This document shows positions 21,588 to 29,812 of a stretch of DNA of 38,599 nucleotides, piece by piece. The stretch's first letter is position 1. Each line of letters starts with the position of its first letter. The notes beneath the pieces were generated by a model. That model had not been told where the DNA came from, did no database searches, and saw nothing but the letters and a program-made list of their open reading frames with translations. Both the position numbers and the translations under genes were made by a program. The DNA comes from a bacterium (GTDB lineage: Bacteria; Patescibacteriota; Andersenbacteria; UBA10190), in the NCBI GenBank assembly GCA_030698495.1, contig JAUYKA010000032.1:1-38599 (forward strand), given 5' to 3'.

Positions 21588-22916
21588 ATGTTTAATCCGG
21601 ATATTTTTCGTTCTTATGATGTTCGCGGTGTGGTGCCGGACGAGTTTGATCCGGCCGAAGCATATCATATCGGTCGGGCTTATGTTGAGTACACGCAAGC
21701 TGATCGTGTAGTGGTGGCGCGGGATATGCGCCAGAGTGGAGACGAGATAGAAGCGGAGTTGGTACGCGGTTTAACGGAGGCCGGGGCGGATGTGGTAAAA
21801 ATCGGGCAGTCAACTTCGCCCATGTTTTATTTCTCGGTGCATTATTTGAAAGTTGACGGCGGTTTAATGGTGACGGCATCGCACAATCCGGGTAAATACA
21901 ATGGGATTAAAATGACACGCAAAGAAGCTATTCCCATAGGCGGCGATTCCGGTTTGTATGATATTCGTGATTTGGCTAAAAAGAGACAGTGGCAAGAGGT
22001 AGCGGAGAAAGGAAATGTGTCAGAAGATACATCAATAAAGAAAGCTTATTTGGATATGGCTTGCGAAGATGGTTTGGCGGAAGGTTTAAAGATAGTAGCG
22101 GATGCGGGTAATGGAATGTCGGGGTTATTATTGAATGATGTTTTCAAAAGAATTGGCGGAGAAGTGGTGCCGTTGTATTGGGAGCTGGATGGGAGTTTTC
22201 CCAACCATGAAGCAAATCCTTTGGAAGAGAAGAATATGCGCGATTTGCATACGGCGGTTAAGGAGAACGGAGCTGATTTGGGCGTGGCTTTTGACGGCGA
22301 TGCCGACCGGGTGTTTTTCGGTACCGAGCAGGGCGTGACTGTTCCCGGCGATATTACCACGGCGTTGATTGCCCAGCGGGTTTTGGCCCAACAGACGGGA
22401 GCGACTATTTTGTATGACTTGCGTTCATCGCGAGCGACTAAAGAGGCTATTGAGGCGGCGGGCGGTAAGGCGGTAATGAGTAAGGTGGGGCATTCCAATA
22501 TCAAGAAGCAAATGCGGGAAACGGGTGCGGTGTTTGCCGGAGAGCTGTCCGGGCATTTTTATTTCACGCCGTGGTATGCCGAGTCGGGGCTGCTGGCATT
22601 GATGGCGATAATTAAAACATTAAAGAAAGATGGCAAGCCGCTATCGCAAATAGTTGAGCCGTTGTTACGCTACGTGAAAACCCCGGAAATTAATTTTGAA
22701 GTGGCCGATAAAGCAGGAGCTATGAATCGAATAAAAGAGCGGTTCAGCGACGCGGATATATTGGAGCTGGATGGTGTGTCGATAAGCTATCCCGAGTGGT
22801 GGGCTAATGTGCGGGCGAGCAATACGGAACCTTTGTTGCGGCTGAATATGGAGGCGAACACACCGCAACTGTTAGCGGAAAAAAGAGCCGAGATTGAAGA
22901 GTTGATTAAGGAATAG
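21588..22916 (+). CDS. manB: Phosphomannomutase/phosphoglucomutase
   Basis: 442 residues of the alpha-D-phosphohexomutase family, which moves phosphate between C6 and C1 of hexoses for nucleotide-sugar and glycan synthesis. All four sites are present: the phosphoserine loop TASHNPGKYNGIK (near 95-107), the Mg-binding DGDADR (about 236-241), the sugar-specificity loop GELSGHFYF, and the phosphate-binding SNTEPLLRL near 410. Choice between mannose and glucose cannot be settled from sequence; the start (FRSYDVRGVVP) fits PMM/PGM enzymes such as AlgC. The upstream 140 bases are very AT-rich. No Shine-Dalgarno is seen. Confidence 0.93.
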   Translation: MFNPDIFRSYDVRGVVPDEFDPAEAYHIGRAYVEYTQADRVVVARDMRQSGDEIEAELVRGLTEAGADVVKIGQSTSPMFYFSVHYLKVDGGLMVTASHNPGKYNGIKMTRKEAIPIGGDSGLYDIRDLAKKRQWQEVAEKGNVSEDTSIKKAYLDMACEDGLAEGLKIVADAGNGMSGLLLNDVFKRIGGEVVPLYWELDGSFPNHEANPLEEKNMRDLHTAVKENGADLGVAFDGDADRVFFGTEQGVTVPGDITTALIAQRVLAQQTGATILYDLRSSRATKEAIEAAGGKAVMSKVGHSNIKKQMRETGAVFAGELSGHFYFTPWYAESGLLALMAIIKTLKKDGKPLSQIVEPLLRYVKTPEINFEVADKAGAMNRIKERFSDADILELDGVSISYPEWWANVRASNTEPLLRLNMEANTPQLLAEKRAEIEELIKE

Positions 22917-23022
22917 GGCAGGTAGGTTTCCGGCTGGATTTTTTGCCGACCTTGAGTTACGGTGAGTTTGGTTCATTTCTCAAGAGGAACTTCACTAAAG
23001 GCATTCGCCGAAGGGGGTCGAG

Positions 23023-23421
23023 ATGAAATGGTTTAAAGCTCTTTGGCTGGCTGGCCTGTATACTTTGGCCGGCTTCGGTTTGGTGGTGTTGGCAACGTGG
23101 ACTGTTTTGCCGTCCTCCCAGCGGGCATTGGTGCCGACTGATTATCAGGGAGGTGTGTATCAGCTGGAGGTGGGACAGCCGCCTGATTGGCAAGCGTCAT
23201 ACCGCATGGCCGAGCTGGTATACGGTTATGACCGGGTATACCGTATGCGGCTTGATGTGTGGGAAAAAGGCGAGCAGTCACCTATTTTGTTTGTGTGGAC
23301 GTCGCCCGAGGAAACGCCCGCTTATGGTTTTCAAGTTAAGGGCTTGGAGGTGCGCCGGGTTAAGGGAAAAGCGCCACCTTCGGTTGAGCCGGTGTCATCG
23401 GGGCAGATTGCCGTGAAATAG
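23023..23421 (+). CDS. Small exported or anchored hypothetical protein
   Basis: 132 residues with one N-terminal membrane helix (about 8-28) and a soluble outside domain of mostly beta character, ending Pro/Val-rich. Not recognised. AAGGGGG lies about 5 bases before ATG 23023, and a good terminator follows. Confidence 0.65.
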   Translation: MKWFKALWLAGLYTLAGFGLVVLATWTVLPSSQRALVPTDYQGGVYQLEVGQPPDWQASYRMAELVYGYDRVYRMRLDVWEKGEQSPILFVWTSPEETPAYGFQVKGLEVRRVKGKAPPSVEPVSSGQIAVK

Positions 23422-23434
23422 TATCAGGTTATTG

Positions 23435-23466
23435 AGTGGTCGAGCGATGAGTTCGGCCACTTTTTC
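23435..23466 (+). terminator. Terminator between the 23023 gene and trpS
   Basis: A 9-bp stem (AGTGGTCGA 23435-23443 with 23453-23461, one G-T pair), then TTTTTC. Confidence 0.75.
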
Positions 23467-23480
23467 AAGTTCAAGTGTTT

Positions 23481-24515
23481 TTACAATAGTCCCATTTTTT
23501 CTTTGACGTCACGCAAGGTAGTATTCGCGAATTGTTCGGCGTGATGTTTGCCTCGGCCCAACATGATACGCAGCTCATCGTCGCTCTGACGCAGTTTTTT
23601 GTATTCTTGCTGCAGGGGGGATAATTGATTGATGACTAATTGAGCAAGCGCTTCTTTGAATTCTTTGTAGCCTTTGCCGTTGAACTTGGCCTCGATGGCT
23701 GATGGTTCTTCGTCACTAAAGGCTTGGTAGATGGTCAGTAAGTTTTTGACGGCCGGTCCGCTTTTGGTAAAGGAAAAAACAGGATCGGTCTCGGTAACGG
23801 CTGACATAATCTTGATTTTGATTTCATCCGGAGAATCTGTTAAGGCAATATAGCTTTTAGTATTGTCGCTCTTACTCATTTTTTTAGTCGGATCGGACAG
23901 GGACATGATTCGCGCCGTGTTGTTATTAATCTTAGCCTCGGGGATGGTGAAGACTTCGCCGAAACGATTATTGAAGCGTTGGGCAATGTCGCGCGCCAGT
24001 TCAATATGTTGTACCTGATCTTCGCCGACGGGCACAATCCGGGTTTGGTAAAGAAGGATATCGGCAGCCATAAGAACGGGGTAGCCGAACAATCCGGCCG
24101 TCGCTCCGCTTTCAGCGGAGGCTATGGCCGGCAAGCCGGCTTTGTTTTTCTTGCTAAGTTGTTTTGACTTGTCTTTGAACTGGGTCATGCGGGCGAGCTC
24201 GCCGAAGGGGGTGGTGGTCATAAGAAGCCAGGCCAGCTCGGTGTGAGCGGCAACGTGGGATTGGACGAAGACGATACTTTGGTCCGGGTTAATGCCCGCG
24301 GCCAAGTACGTCGCTGCCAGATTTAAAATGCGCTCGGGCATATCTTTTGGTTCGTAGGGGACAGTGATGGCGTGTTCATCAACAATGCAGAAATAGCCGG
24401 TGTTATCGGCGGCCAGTCTTACCCATTGTTTAATGGCGCCTAAGTAGTTGCCGATGTGCAGAGTGCCGGAGGGCTGAATGCCGGAGAAAATGGTTTTTTT
24501 CTGGGGGCTAGTCAT
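23481..24515 (-). CDS. trpS: Tryptophanyl-tRNA synthetase
   Basis: 344 residues, the usual length of bacterial TrpRS. It is a class I synthetase with FSGIQPSGTLHIGNYLGAI (HIGN motif near 20) and KMSKSDN (near 211). Specific elements are DEHAIT, the tryptophan-pocket region YPVLMAADILLYQ and VGEDQVQHIELARDIA. It charges tRNA-Trp with tryptophan in the cytoplasm. The ATG at 24515 lies where the family starts. Confidence 0.97.
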   Translation of the reverse strand: MTSPQKKTIFSGIQPSGTLHIGNYLGAIKQWVRLAADNTGYFCIVDEHAITVPYEPKDMPERILNLAATYLAAGINPDQSIVFVQSHVAAHTELAWLLMTTTPFGELARMTQFKDKSKQLSKKNKAGLPAIASAESGATAGLFGYPVLMAADILLYQTRIVPVGEDQVQHIELARDIAQRFNNRFGEVFTIPEAKINNNTARIMSLSDPTKKMSKSDNTKSYIALTDSPDEIKIKIMSAVTETDPVFSFTKSGPAVKNLLTIYQAFSDEEPSAIEAKFNGKGYKEFKEALAQLVINQLSPLQQEYKKLRQSDDELRIMLGRGKHHAEQFANTTLRDVKEKMGLL

Positions 24516-24603
24516 TGCTTAAACAGTACGATATTGGGAGAAGGCGGGCAAGGCAAGAAAGCTTAAAACTTAAAACGAAAAAGGAAAAACAACAACGCAA
24601 AGC

Positions 24604-24628
24604 AAAAAAGACTGTTTCGTGAGTCTTT
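24604..24628 (-). terminator. Terminator after RNase J
   Basis: On the minus strand, AAAGACT (24628-24622) pairs with AGTCTTT (24613-24607) around an 8-base loop, followed by TTT. It lies 50 bases after the RNase J stop. Confidence 0.7.
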
Positions 24629-24677
24629 GTTCTTTTATGGTGTAGTTTTTACTTTTTCGTTTTGCCTTTTTAGTTTG

Positions 24678-26606
24678 CTAGACTTCAACAATAACCGGCA
24701 GTATCATCGGGCGGCGCTCGGTTTTCTGGAAGAGAAACTGGCCGACGGAGTCGCGCAGGGTGGCTTTAAGGTGAGTCCAGTTGGGTTCCCCGCCGTGATT
24801 TTGTCCTGATTGTTTGGAGATGATGTTGCGGATTTGCTGGCGTGTGTCCTTAATCAGCTGCTGTTGTTCCTTAATGTAGATGAAGCCGCGGGAGATGATA
24901 TCGGGTTCGCCGACAACATCACCGGTGCGGCCGTCGACGGTGGCGATAACCACCACCATGCCGTCGGACGCGAGCATTTGTCGGTCGCGCAGAACGACAT
25001 TACCGACATCGCCGACACCGAGGCCGTCCACCATGATGTGGTCGATTTCGTACTTTTCGCCGGTTAGGCGCACTTTGTCCGGTGTTATTTCAATGACTTC
25101 GCCGTTACTGGGCAGAAGAATATGGTCGCGCGGGTAGCCGTGGTTAACGGCCAGCTTAGCGTGCTCGGCGCGGAAACTGAAGTAACCGTGCGCGGGGATG
25201 AGGTATTTGGGTTGAGTCAGTTCAATCATGTGGAGCAAGTCATCGCGATGACCATGTCCGCCGGAGTGAATATCCATCATTTTGTAGTGATAGACTTCGG
25301 CGCCTTGTTTGTAGATTTGGTCTTTTACCATTTGGACGGAAGCCTCGTTGCCGGGAATGACGGAAGAAGAAAATATAACCACATCGCCGGCTTGCAGTTC
25401 AAGGCTTCTGTGTTCCTTGTTAACAATACGCATAAGGACGGCGTTATCCTCACCTTGGGCGCCGGTACACAGCACCAATACTTTGCCGGGAGGAAGTTTG
25501 TTGCTTTCTTCCGGTGTAATGAGGGATTCCTTATGTAATTTCATGAAGCCTATTTCGCGGGCAATCTCCACGTTGGTTTTCATGGAATACCCGTCAATGG
25601 CGATCTTGCGTCCATAACGCTCGGCGATAGCGATCATTTGCTGCAGGCGATCGATCATAGAGGAGAAGGTGGCGGCAATGATGCGCTGGTTGGAGTGGGC
25701 CTCGAATATCTTTTCTAGGTTGGTTTCAATGACTGATTCGGAGATAGAGTGGCCCTCTCTTTCGGCGCCGGTGGAGTCGGTGTAAAGGACAGAGATGCCT
25801 TTCTCGCCCAATTGTTTAATGTGAACTTCGTCGGCCGGGAGATCGTTAACCGGATTGGAGTCAAACTTGAAATCACCGGTGAAGGCAATGGATCCGGCCG
25901 GGGAGCTTACCACTACGCCGAAGGCGTTGGGAACGGAGTGGTTGACGTGAAAAGTTTCAAGCTCAAGTTCGCCCAAGCGGAATTTCTGATTAGGTTTGAC
26001 TACGTTTACTTTAGGCTTAGCGTAGTTGGGAAAATCGGCTTGGCGTTTTTCCACTAGGCGCATGGTGAATTCCGAGCCGTAGATGGGGGGATTGCCGAGT
26101 TTAGGCAAGAGATGAGGTACGCCGCCAAAGTGGTCATAGTGGGCGTGGGTGACAATGACGCCTTTGATTTTTTTCTCTTTACCGTACAGGGGGGAAATGT
26201 CGGGAATAATGTAGTCGATGCCGTGCATGTTTTCAGTGGGAAACATTAGTCCCAAATCGATGATGACGATGTCGTTTTTATATTCGACGGCACTGCAGTT
26301 GCGGCCGATTTCTTCCAAGCCACCTAAAGGTAGGAGATACATGGCATCCGGATTACGCGGGGGCTGTTTGGCACTGGGTAAGTGTCGACTGCGCGGCGGT
26401 CCGAAATGCACACCGGCGTGGGAGCCGCGGCGCCCGCTGTGTTTGTTGTTGGGTCGTCCGGATTGACGGCGGAAGTTGTTGTTTGATTGTTTAAGTACCG
26501 GCGCTTGGTGACGTGGCCGGGCAGCGTTTGTTCTAACCGGAACAGGCGGAGGCAGCGGCACGGGACGAGAAGTCGCCGGGCGCTGCGCGTTACTAGGTTG
26601 GTTCAT
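24678..26606 (-). CDS. rnj: Ribonuclease J
   Basis: 642 residues of the metallo-beta-lactamase/beta-CASP family, a combined endo- and 5' exoribonuclease for mRNA decay and RNA maturation. Motifs are LPLGGLEEIGRN, the zinc site HAHYDH (154-159), FTGDFKFD, the beta-CASP ATFSS region, CTGAQGE, SSSVIPGNE and SGHGHRDDL...IPAHGY. The first ~88 residues are an Arg/Pro/Asn-rich, probably disordered extension, much longer than in Bacillus RNase J (555 residues in all). It may bind RNA or ribosomes. A long leader of about 240 bases precedes the ATG. Confidence 0.96.
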   Translation of the reverse strand: MNQPSNAQRPATSRPVPLPPPVPVRTNAARPRHQAPVLKQSNNNFRRQSGRPNNKHSGRRGSHAGVHFGPPRSRHLPSAKQPPRNPDAMYLLPLGGLEEIGRNCSAVEYKNDIVIIDLGLMFPTENMHGIDYIIPDISPLYGKEKKIKGVIVTHAHYDHFGGVPHLLPKLGNPPIYGSEFTMRLVEKRQADFPNYAKPKVNVVKPNQKFRLGELELETFHVNHSVPNAFGVVVSSPAGSIAFTGDFKFDSNPVNDLPADEVHIKQLGEKGISVLYTDSTGAEREGHSISESVIETNLEKIFEAHSNQRIIAATFSSMIDRLQQMIAIAERYGRKIAIDGYSMKTNVEIAREIGFMKLHKESLITPEESNKLPPGKVLVLCTGAQGEDNAVLMRIVNKEHRSLELQAGDVVIFSSSVIPGNEASVQMVKDQIYKQGAEVYHYKMMDIHSGGHGHRDDLLHMIELTQPKYLIPAHGYFSFRAEHAKLAVNHGYPRDHILLPSNGEVIEITPDKVRLTGEKYEIDHIMVDGLGVGDVGNVVLRDRQMLASDGMVVVIATVDGRTGDVVGEPDIISRGFIYIKEQQQLIKDTRQQIRNIISKQSGQNHGGEPNWTHLKATLRDSVGQFLFQKTERRPMILPVIVEV

Positions 26607-26933
26607 TAAATTTAATATTGACTATTAAGAATAAAAATAAATTCAGGTTAAATACCTTGCGTTGTGAACGATTGGGAAAAAAGATGAGTTTAAACGCAGT
26701 TATGCTGGCATTTATGTCTTGTCTGCCACTATAAGTAGGTAAGACGCGGCTGGTAAAATTGGTCTTTTAGAATCGGAAAACGCGAAAATCCATGTTAATT
26801 AGAACGTGTTCTTTCGTGTTGTGCGATGCACTTGAAGGAAAATCTATATAATAGCTTAGCAGAAGGGTGGTGGGTTGTCAAATTGATTTGGCAGTCCCCC
26901 GTCGCTCTTTAGTATCGGCGAAGAGCGGAGGGG
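26607..26933 (-). other. Long leader and promoter region of RNase J
   Basis: About 330 bases without a gene. On the minus strand TTGACA (26881-26876), 17 bases, and TAAGCT (26858-26853) form a possible promoter, giving a leader of about 240 bases. A small inverted repeat AGAAC-GT-GTTCT lies at 26801-26812. Long leaders on RNase genes can mediate autoregulation, but nothing specific can be shown here. Confidence 0.4.
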
Positions 26934-27017
26934 TGGGGATGGAGAGACTCGAACTCTCACGAGCGAATGCCCACAGCGTCCTGAACGCTGCGCGTCTACC
27001 GATTCCGCCACATCCCC
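26934..27017 (-). tRNA. tRNA-Leu (anticodon CAG)
   Basis: On the minus strand a complete class II tRNA of 84 bases. The acceptor stem is GGGGATG/CATCCCC, the D-arm has GGTAGACGC, and the anticodon stem CAGCG/CGCTG has loop TTCAGGA (anticodon CAG, codon CUG). A long variable arm (GGGC...GCTC) is followed by the T-arm GAGAG-TTCGAGT-CTCTC and discriminator A73, as leucine tRNAs require. The CCA end is not encoded, so it must be added by a nucleotidyltransferase. Confidence 0.97.
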
Positions 27018-27161
27018 GTAAAAACAATTTACAATTTACAATTCTCAAACTTTTGTTTGATGACGTATTTCTTGTAGCTTGTCTTGAGAAGGGGAAAAAA
27101 TCAAGTTATATTGATAATTATTAAGAGATACGAAATACCAGATACTAAAATACAAATTACC

Positions 27162-27320
27162 ATGACGCATTATACGTGTACGGAATGCGGTGGGGAATCG
27201 GATCAGCCGGGTGTTTGTCGGGATAAAGATTGTCTTAAGCGCGGGCAGGAGCTGACGCCTTGCGAATGCACGGATGGGGAGCACGGTGCTGATTATGAGG
27301 AGGATTATTACGCGCGTTGA
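27162..27320 (+). CDS. 52-residue Cys-rich (zinc-ribbon-like) protein
   Basis: Cysteines lie in CTECGG, CRDKDC and CEC, giving six Cys in a short acidic protein, and a zinc-binding knuckle is likely. ATG 27162 starts directly before the first CxxC. Earlier in-frame starts have no conserved content. Similar tiny acidic proteins recur in CPR genomes in my recollection. The function is unknown. Confidence 0.6.
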   Translation: MTHYTCTECGGESDQPGVCRDKDCLKRGQELTPCECTDGEHGADYEEDYYAR

Positions 27321-27328
27321 TTTTTTAA

Positions 27329-27339
27329 GTAAATACAGC
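27329..27339 (+). repeat. GTAAATACAGC element
   Basis: An exact copy of the 11-mer found at 15029-15039, 15056-15066 and 21449-21459, again just after a stop codon. It leads into an 8-bp hairpin with one bulge (ACAGCCCA... TGGGACTGT). Confidence 0.6.
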
Positions 27340-27409
27340 CCAGTCTTTGTATGTTGGGACTGTAAGAAGCGCAATTTTTGAGTTTTCCACTTATTTCGAC
27401 CGGTGTGGT

Positions 27410-27438
27410 TTGCAGTAGTAGTGGATTCGAGATAATAT
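27410..27438 (+). promoter_or_regulatory. Promoter predicting a leaderless mRNA
   Basis: TTGCAG (27410-27415), a 17-base spacer, and TAATAT (27433-27438). The ATG at 27446 lies 8 bases after the hexamer, and no Shine-Dalgarno is present. Confidence 0.45.
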
Positions 27439-27445
27439 TAGGCAT

Positions 27446-28012
27446 ATGAATAACCAAATTAATTCCAATCAAATTACACCGAGCAAGCAGGCGGCGGTGC
27501 AAAAGCCAAAACAAAAAAGAAGTAGGAAGGGTTTTTTGTTTAATTTATTATTAATTGTGGCGGTGGTTGCGGTGGCGGCTTTGCTGGTGCGAGCAGAGAC
27601 AGAGAGACGTTCGGCGCAAAAAGAGTTAGAGAGCACGGCTAGTCAGCTGGAGGAGTTGCGTCAGTCAACGCAGAATAGTGGCCAAAAAGTAGCGGAAGAA
27701 GTGTTGAATAAAGTGCGGCAGCATATTGATGTGCCAAACGATCCGGCGCCAACGGTAGCTACCATCACTGACGTGGAAAAACTGCAGGCGAATAATGATT
27801 TTTATAAAGCGGCCAAGAACGGTGATAACTTGATCATCACGGAGAAGAGGGCGATTTTGTATGATGCGCAGAGGGATATTGTTTTAGACGTGGTGCCGGT
27901 AAGGGTAACGCAGACTGCCAGTCCAACGCCCGGTACGCAAACTCCTGCATCTACACCAGTGGGTGGGGCACCCGATACTAATGCTAACTCTGAAGTTACA
28001 CCCAGTCCCTAG
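27446..28012 (+). CDS. Single-pass membrane protein with coiled coil and soluble tail
   Basis: 188 residues: a basic cytoplasmic stretch (KPKQKRSRKG), one membrane helix (about 30-48), a short coiled coil (ETERRSAQKELESTASQLEELRQS), then a small domain (VATITDVEKLQANNDFYKAAKNGDNLIITEKRAILYDAQRDIVLDVVPV) and a Thr/Pro tail. The small domain resembles a conserved type in CPR envelope proteins, where KNGDxLLIxxxxxxAILYxP is recurrent, but it has no known function. It lies 37 bases before the epsilon-like gene on the same strand, and the two may be cotranscribed. Confidence 0.7.
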   Translation: MNNQINSNQITPSKQAAVQKPKQKRSRKGFLFNLLLIVAVVAVAALLVRAETERRSAQKELESTASQLEELRQSTQNSGQKVAEEVLNKVRQHIDVPNDPAPTVATITDVEKLQANNDFYKAAKNGDNLIITEKRAILYDAQRDIVLDVVPVRVTQTASPTPGTQTPASTPVGGAPDTNANSEVTPSP

Positions 28013-28049
28013 AGCTTTGGAAAGGTAGCAGTTTGTTGTGAGGTAAAAT

Positions 28050-28307
28050 ATGGCGCAAAAAGAGCGTTTGATGGTGGCGGTTGTGTCTCCGGAAGGGGTG
28101 GCGTTTGAGGGGCGTGTTATGTCTGTTACGGCCAAGAATGATACCGGCCCGTTTGATGTTTTGCCCGGTCATGCCAGCTTTATTTCTTTGATAAAAGACG
28201 AAGTTGTCATTAAAGAGGGGAATAAGAGCGTTAAAAAAATACCGATAAAATCGGGGATCATTTCTTGCCGGCGCGATAAGGTGGATGTCTATATTGGGTT
28301 TGAATAA
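28050..28307 (+). CDS. atpC: ATP synthase epsilon-subunit-like protein (N-terminal domain only)
   Basis: 85 residues forming only the beta-sandwich of F1 epsilon (MVAVVSPEGVAFEGRVMSVTAKNDTGPFDVLPGHASFISLI). The C-terminal helical hairpin, which inhibits ATPase activity in many bacteria, is absent. In F1 this domain binds gamma and the c-ring. It lies on the plus strand, facing the minus-strand F1 operon that ends at 28350, so it is the displaced epsilon of that cluster. Its Shine-Dalgarno GAGGT lies about 5 bases before the ATG. Confidence 0.85.
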   Translation: MAQKERLMVAVVSPEGVAFEGRVMSVTAKNDTGPFDVLPGHASFISLIKDEVVIKEGNKSVKKIPIKSGIISCRRDKVDVYIGFE

Positions 28308-28348
28308 ACGACCTTTGACATTTAACTTTTGACCTTTGACTTATTTGT

Positions 28349-28372
28349 ATCACGCTTCTTTGCGTGATTTTA
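28349..28372. terminator. Hairpin between convergent epsilon and beta genes
   Basis: ATCACGC (28349-28355) pairs with GCGTGAT (28362-28368), followed on the plus strand by TTTTAT. It overlaps the last codons of the beta gene. It may terminate epsilon transcription. Just upstream lie micro-repeats of GACCTTTGAC. Confidence 0.45.
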
Positions 28373-29783
28373 TGATGGCTTCAGCGGCCTTACTGCGTGC
28401 TTGTTTTTTAAGATTTTTAATACTGCCAATGTATAACAAGTCGTCGGGCTTGATGTCATCATATTTACCGTTGACCATGTTGTAAATGGCGTCAATTGTT
28501 TCTTGGCGGGGAATGTATTCGCCAATGGTATCGGAGAGCATGGAGCCGGTGAAAAGGTCTTGGGTCATGAAATTAGTGATAAGCCGCGAGCGAAGGTACA
28601 TCTTTTGATTGTCTTGGGATAGTTCTCCTTCGCCTACCAGCGAAACAATACGTTTCAAATCAGTGGCTTTTTCCAGGATTTGTTTGGATTGAATATAGCT
28701 TTGGTAGTGTTTGTCGCCGATAGTTAGCGGGTTGAGAGCACTGGAAATGGATTTGAGCAGATCAATGGCGGGCAAGATGCCGGCTTGATAAACTTCGCGG
28801 GAGAGGATAATCATGCTATCTAAGAAGGGGAAAACCGAGCGCACGCCGTGGTCGGTCAGGTCGTCTGAAGGCACGAAAATCGCCAGAAAGGAAGTAATAC
28901 TGGCTTTTTGGGTAGAGATTAAGCGTTCATTTAAATTGGCCATTTCGGAAGCCAGGGTGGGTTGGTAGCCGTCTTCAGAAGGAATTTCCCCCATTAGGGT
29001 GGCTAGTTCGTGTCCGGCTTGGGCAAAGCGGTACATATTATCCATAAAGAAAAGAACATCCGTTGCCATTTTGTCTCGGAAATATTCGGCGATGGTGGCG
29101 CCGGCGTAAGCGGTGCGGAAACGCAGGGCGGGGTTTTCACCCATCTGGCCCAGAACAATGCTGGTAAAGGGCAAGGCCTTGGCGCGTTCCAATTCTTCCC
29201 GGAGTTCCTGGGCTTCGCGTGATCTCTCGCCGACAGCGCTATAGACAGCCACCTTGTTTTTTTGTTTATGAGCTTGGACAACCAAGCGATTGATGATGGC
29301 GGTCAGGATTACCGTTTTGCCTACGCCGGCGCCGCCAATGAAGGCAGTGCGACCGCCGCTTAAAACGGGAGTAAAAAAATCGATAGCTTTAATACCCGTT
29401 TCTAAAACTTGGGTGGGGTTTTCGACCGCGGCTAAGCTTTGAATTTGATGATCGAAAAGCGGCCAATAGTTTTTGGATTTTATTTTGTCGGCACTGTCGT
29501 GCGCATTGCCGAAGATATCAAAAGCTCGTCCCAAGACTTCTTGGCCGACAGGGATCATTAAAGGAGCGCCGGTGTTTTGAACTTTATCTCCGCGGGATAG
29601 CTGGTGTTCGGGGTTTAAAATAAAACAAAAGAAAAGACGGGGTGAGATGGATGATACTACTTCAAGGAGAATAGACGAATCTTTGGCAACCATTAGGATG
29701 TCATGTCTTGTGGGGCGGTGATCCGAAAAAGAAACTTTAGCTATTTGTCCGTTGACAGCGGTAATTGTTCCAGTGGGTTTCAT
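28350..29783 (-). CDS. atpD: F1-type ATPase beta subunit
   Basis: About 477 residues, the catalytic subunit. All catalytic elements are present: the P-loop GGAGVGKT (150-157), the catalytic Glu in GERSRE (E186), Walker B VLFFMDNMYRF (D248), EIPSEDGYQPTLASEM and VPSDDLTD. The DELSEED lever is changed to EGELSQDN. Hydrolysis or synthesis of ATP is therefore plausible. The start is set at ATG 29783, where the family N-terminus (MKPTGTITAVNGQIAKV) begins; an in-frame GTG at 29822 overlapping the gamma stop would add 13 residues. It is last in the minus-strand operon. Confidence 0.93.
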   Translation of the reverse strand: MKPTGTITAVNGQIAKVSFSDHRPTRHDILMVAKDSSILLEVVSSISPRLFFCFILNPEHQLSRGDKVQNTGAPLMIPVGQEVLGRAFDIFGNAHDSADKIKSKNYWPLFDHQIQSLAAVENPTQVLETGIKAIDFFTPVLSGGRTAFIGGAGVGKTVILTAIINRLVVQAHKQKNKVAVYSAVGERSREAQELREELERAKALPFTSIVLGQMGENPALRFRTAYAGATIAEYFRDKMATDVLFFMDNMYRFAQAGHELATLMGEIPSEDGYQPTLASEMANLNERLISTQKASITSFLAIFVPSDDLTDHGVRSVFPFLDSMIILSREVYQAGILPAIDLLKSISSALNPLTIGDKHYQSYIQSKQILEKATDLKRIVSLVGEGELSQDNQKMYLRSRLITNFMTQDLFTGSMLSDTIGEYIPRQETIDAIYNMVNGKYDDIKPDDLLYIGSIKNLKKQARSKAAEAIIKSRKEA

Positions 29784-29812
29784 TGATTTAGTATAACAAA
29801 ATATATATTCGG

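Noticed and set aside
26801-26812. AGAAC-GT-GTTCT dyad as a LexA box
   Set aside because: Gram-positive-type LexA boxes have four bases between GAAC and GTTC; here there are two. No lexA or SOS gene is near.
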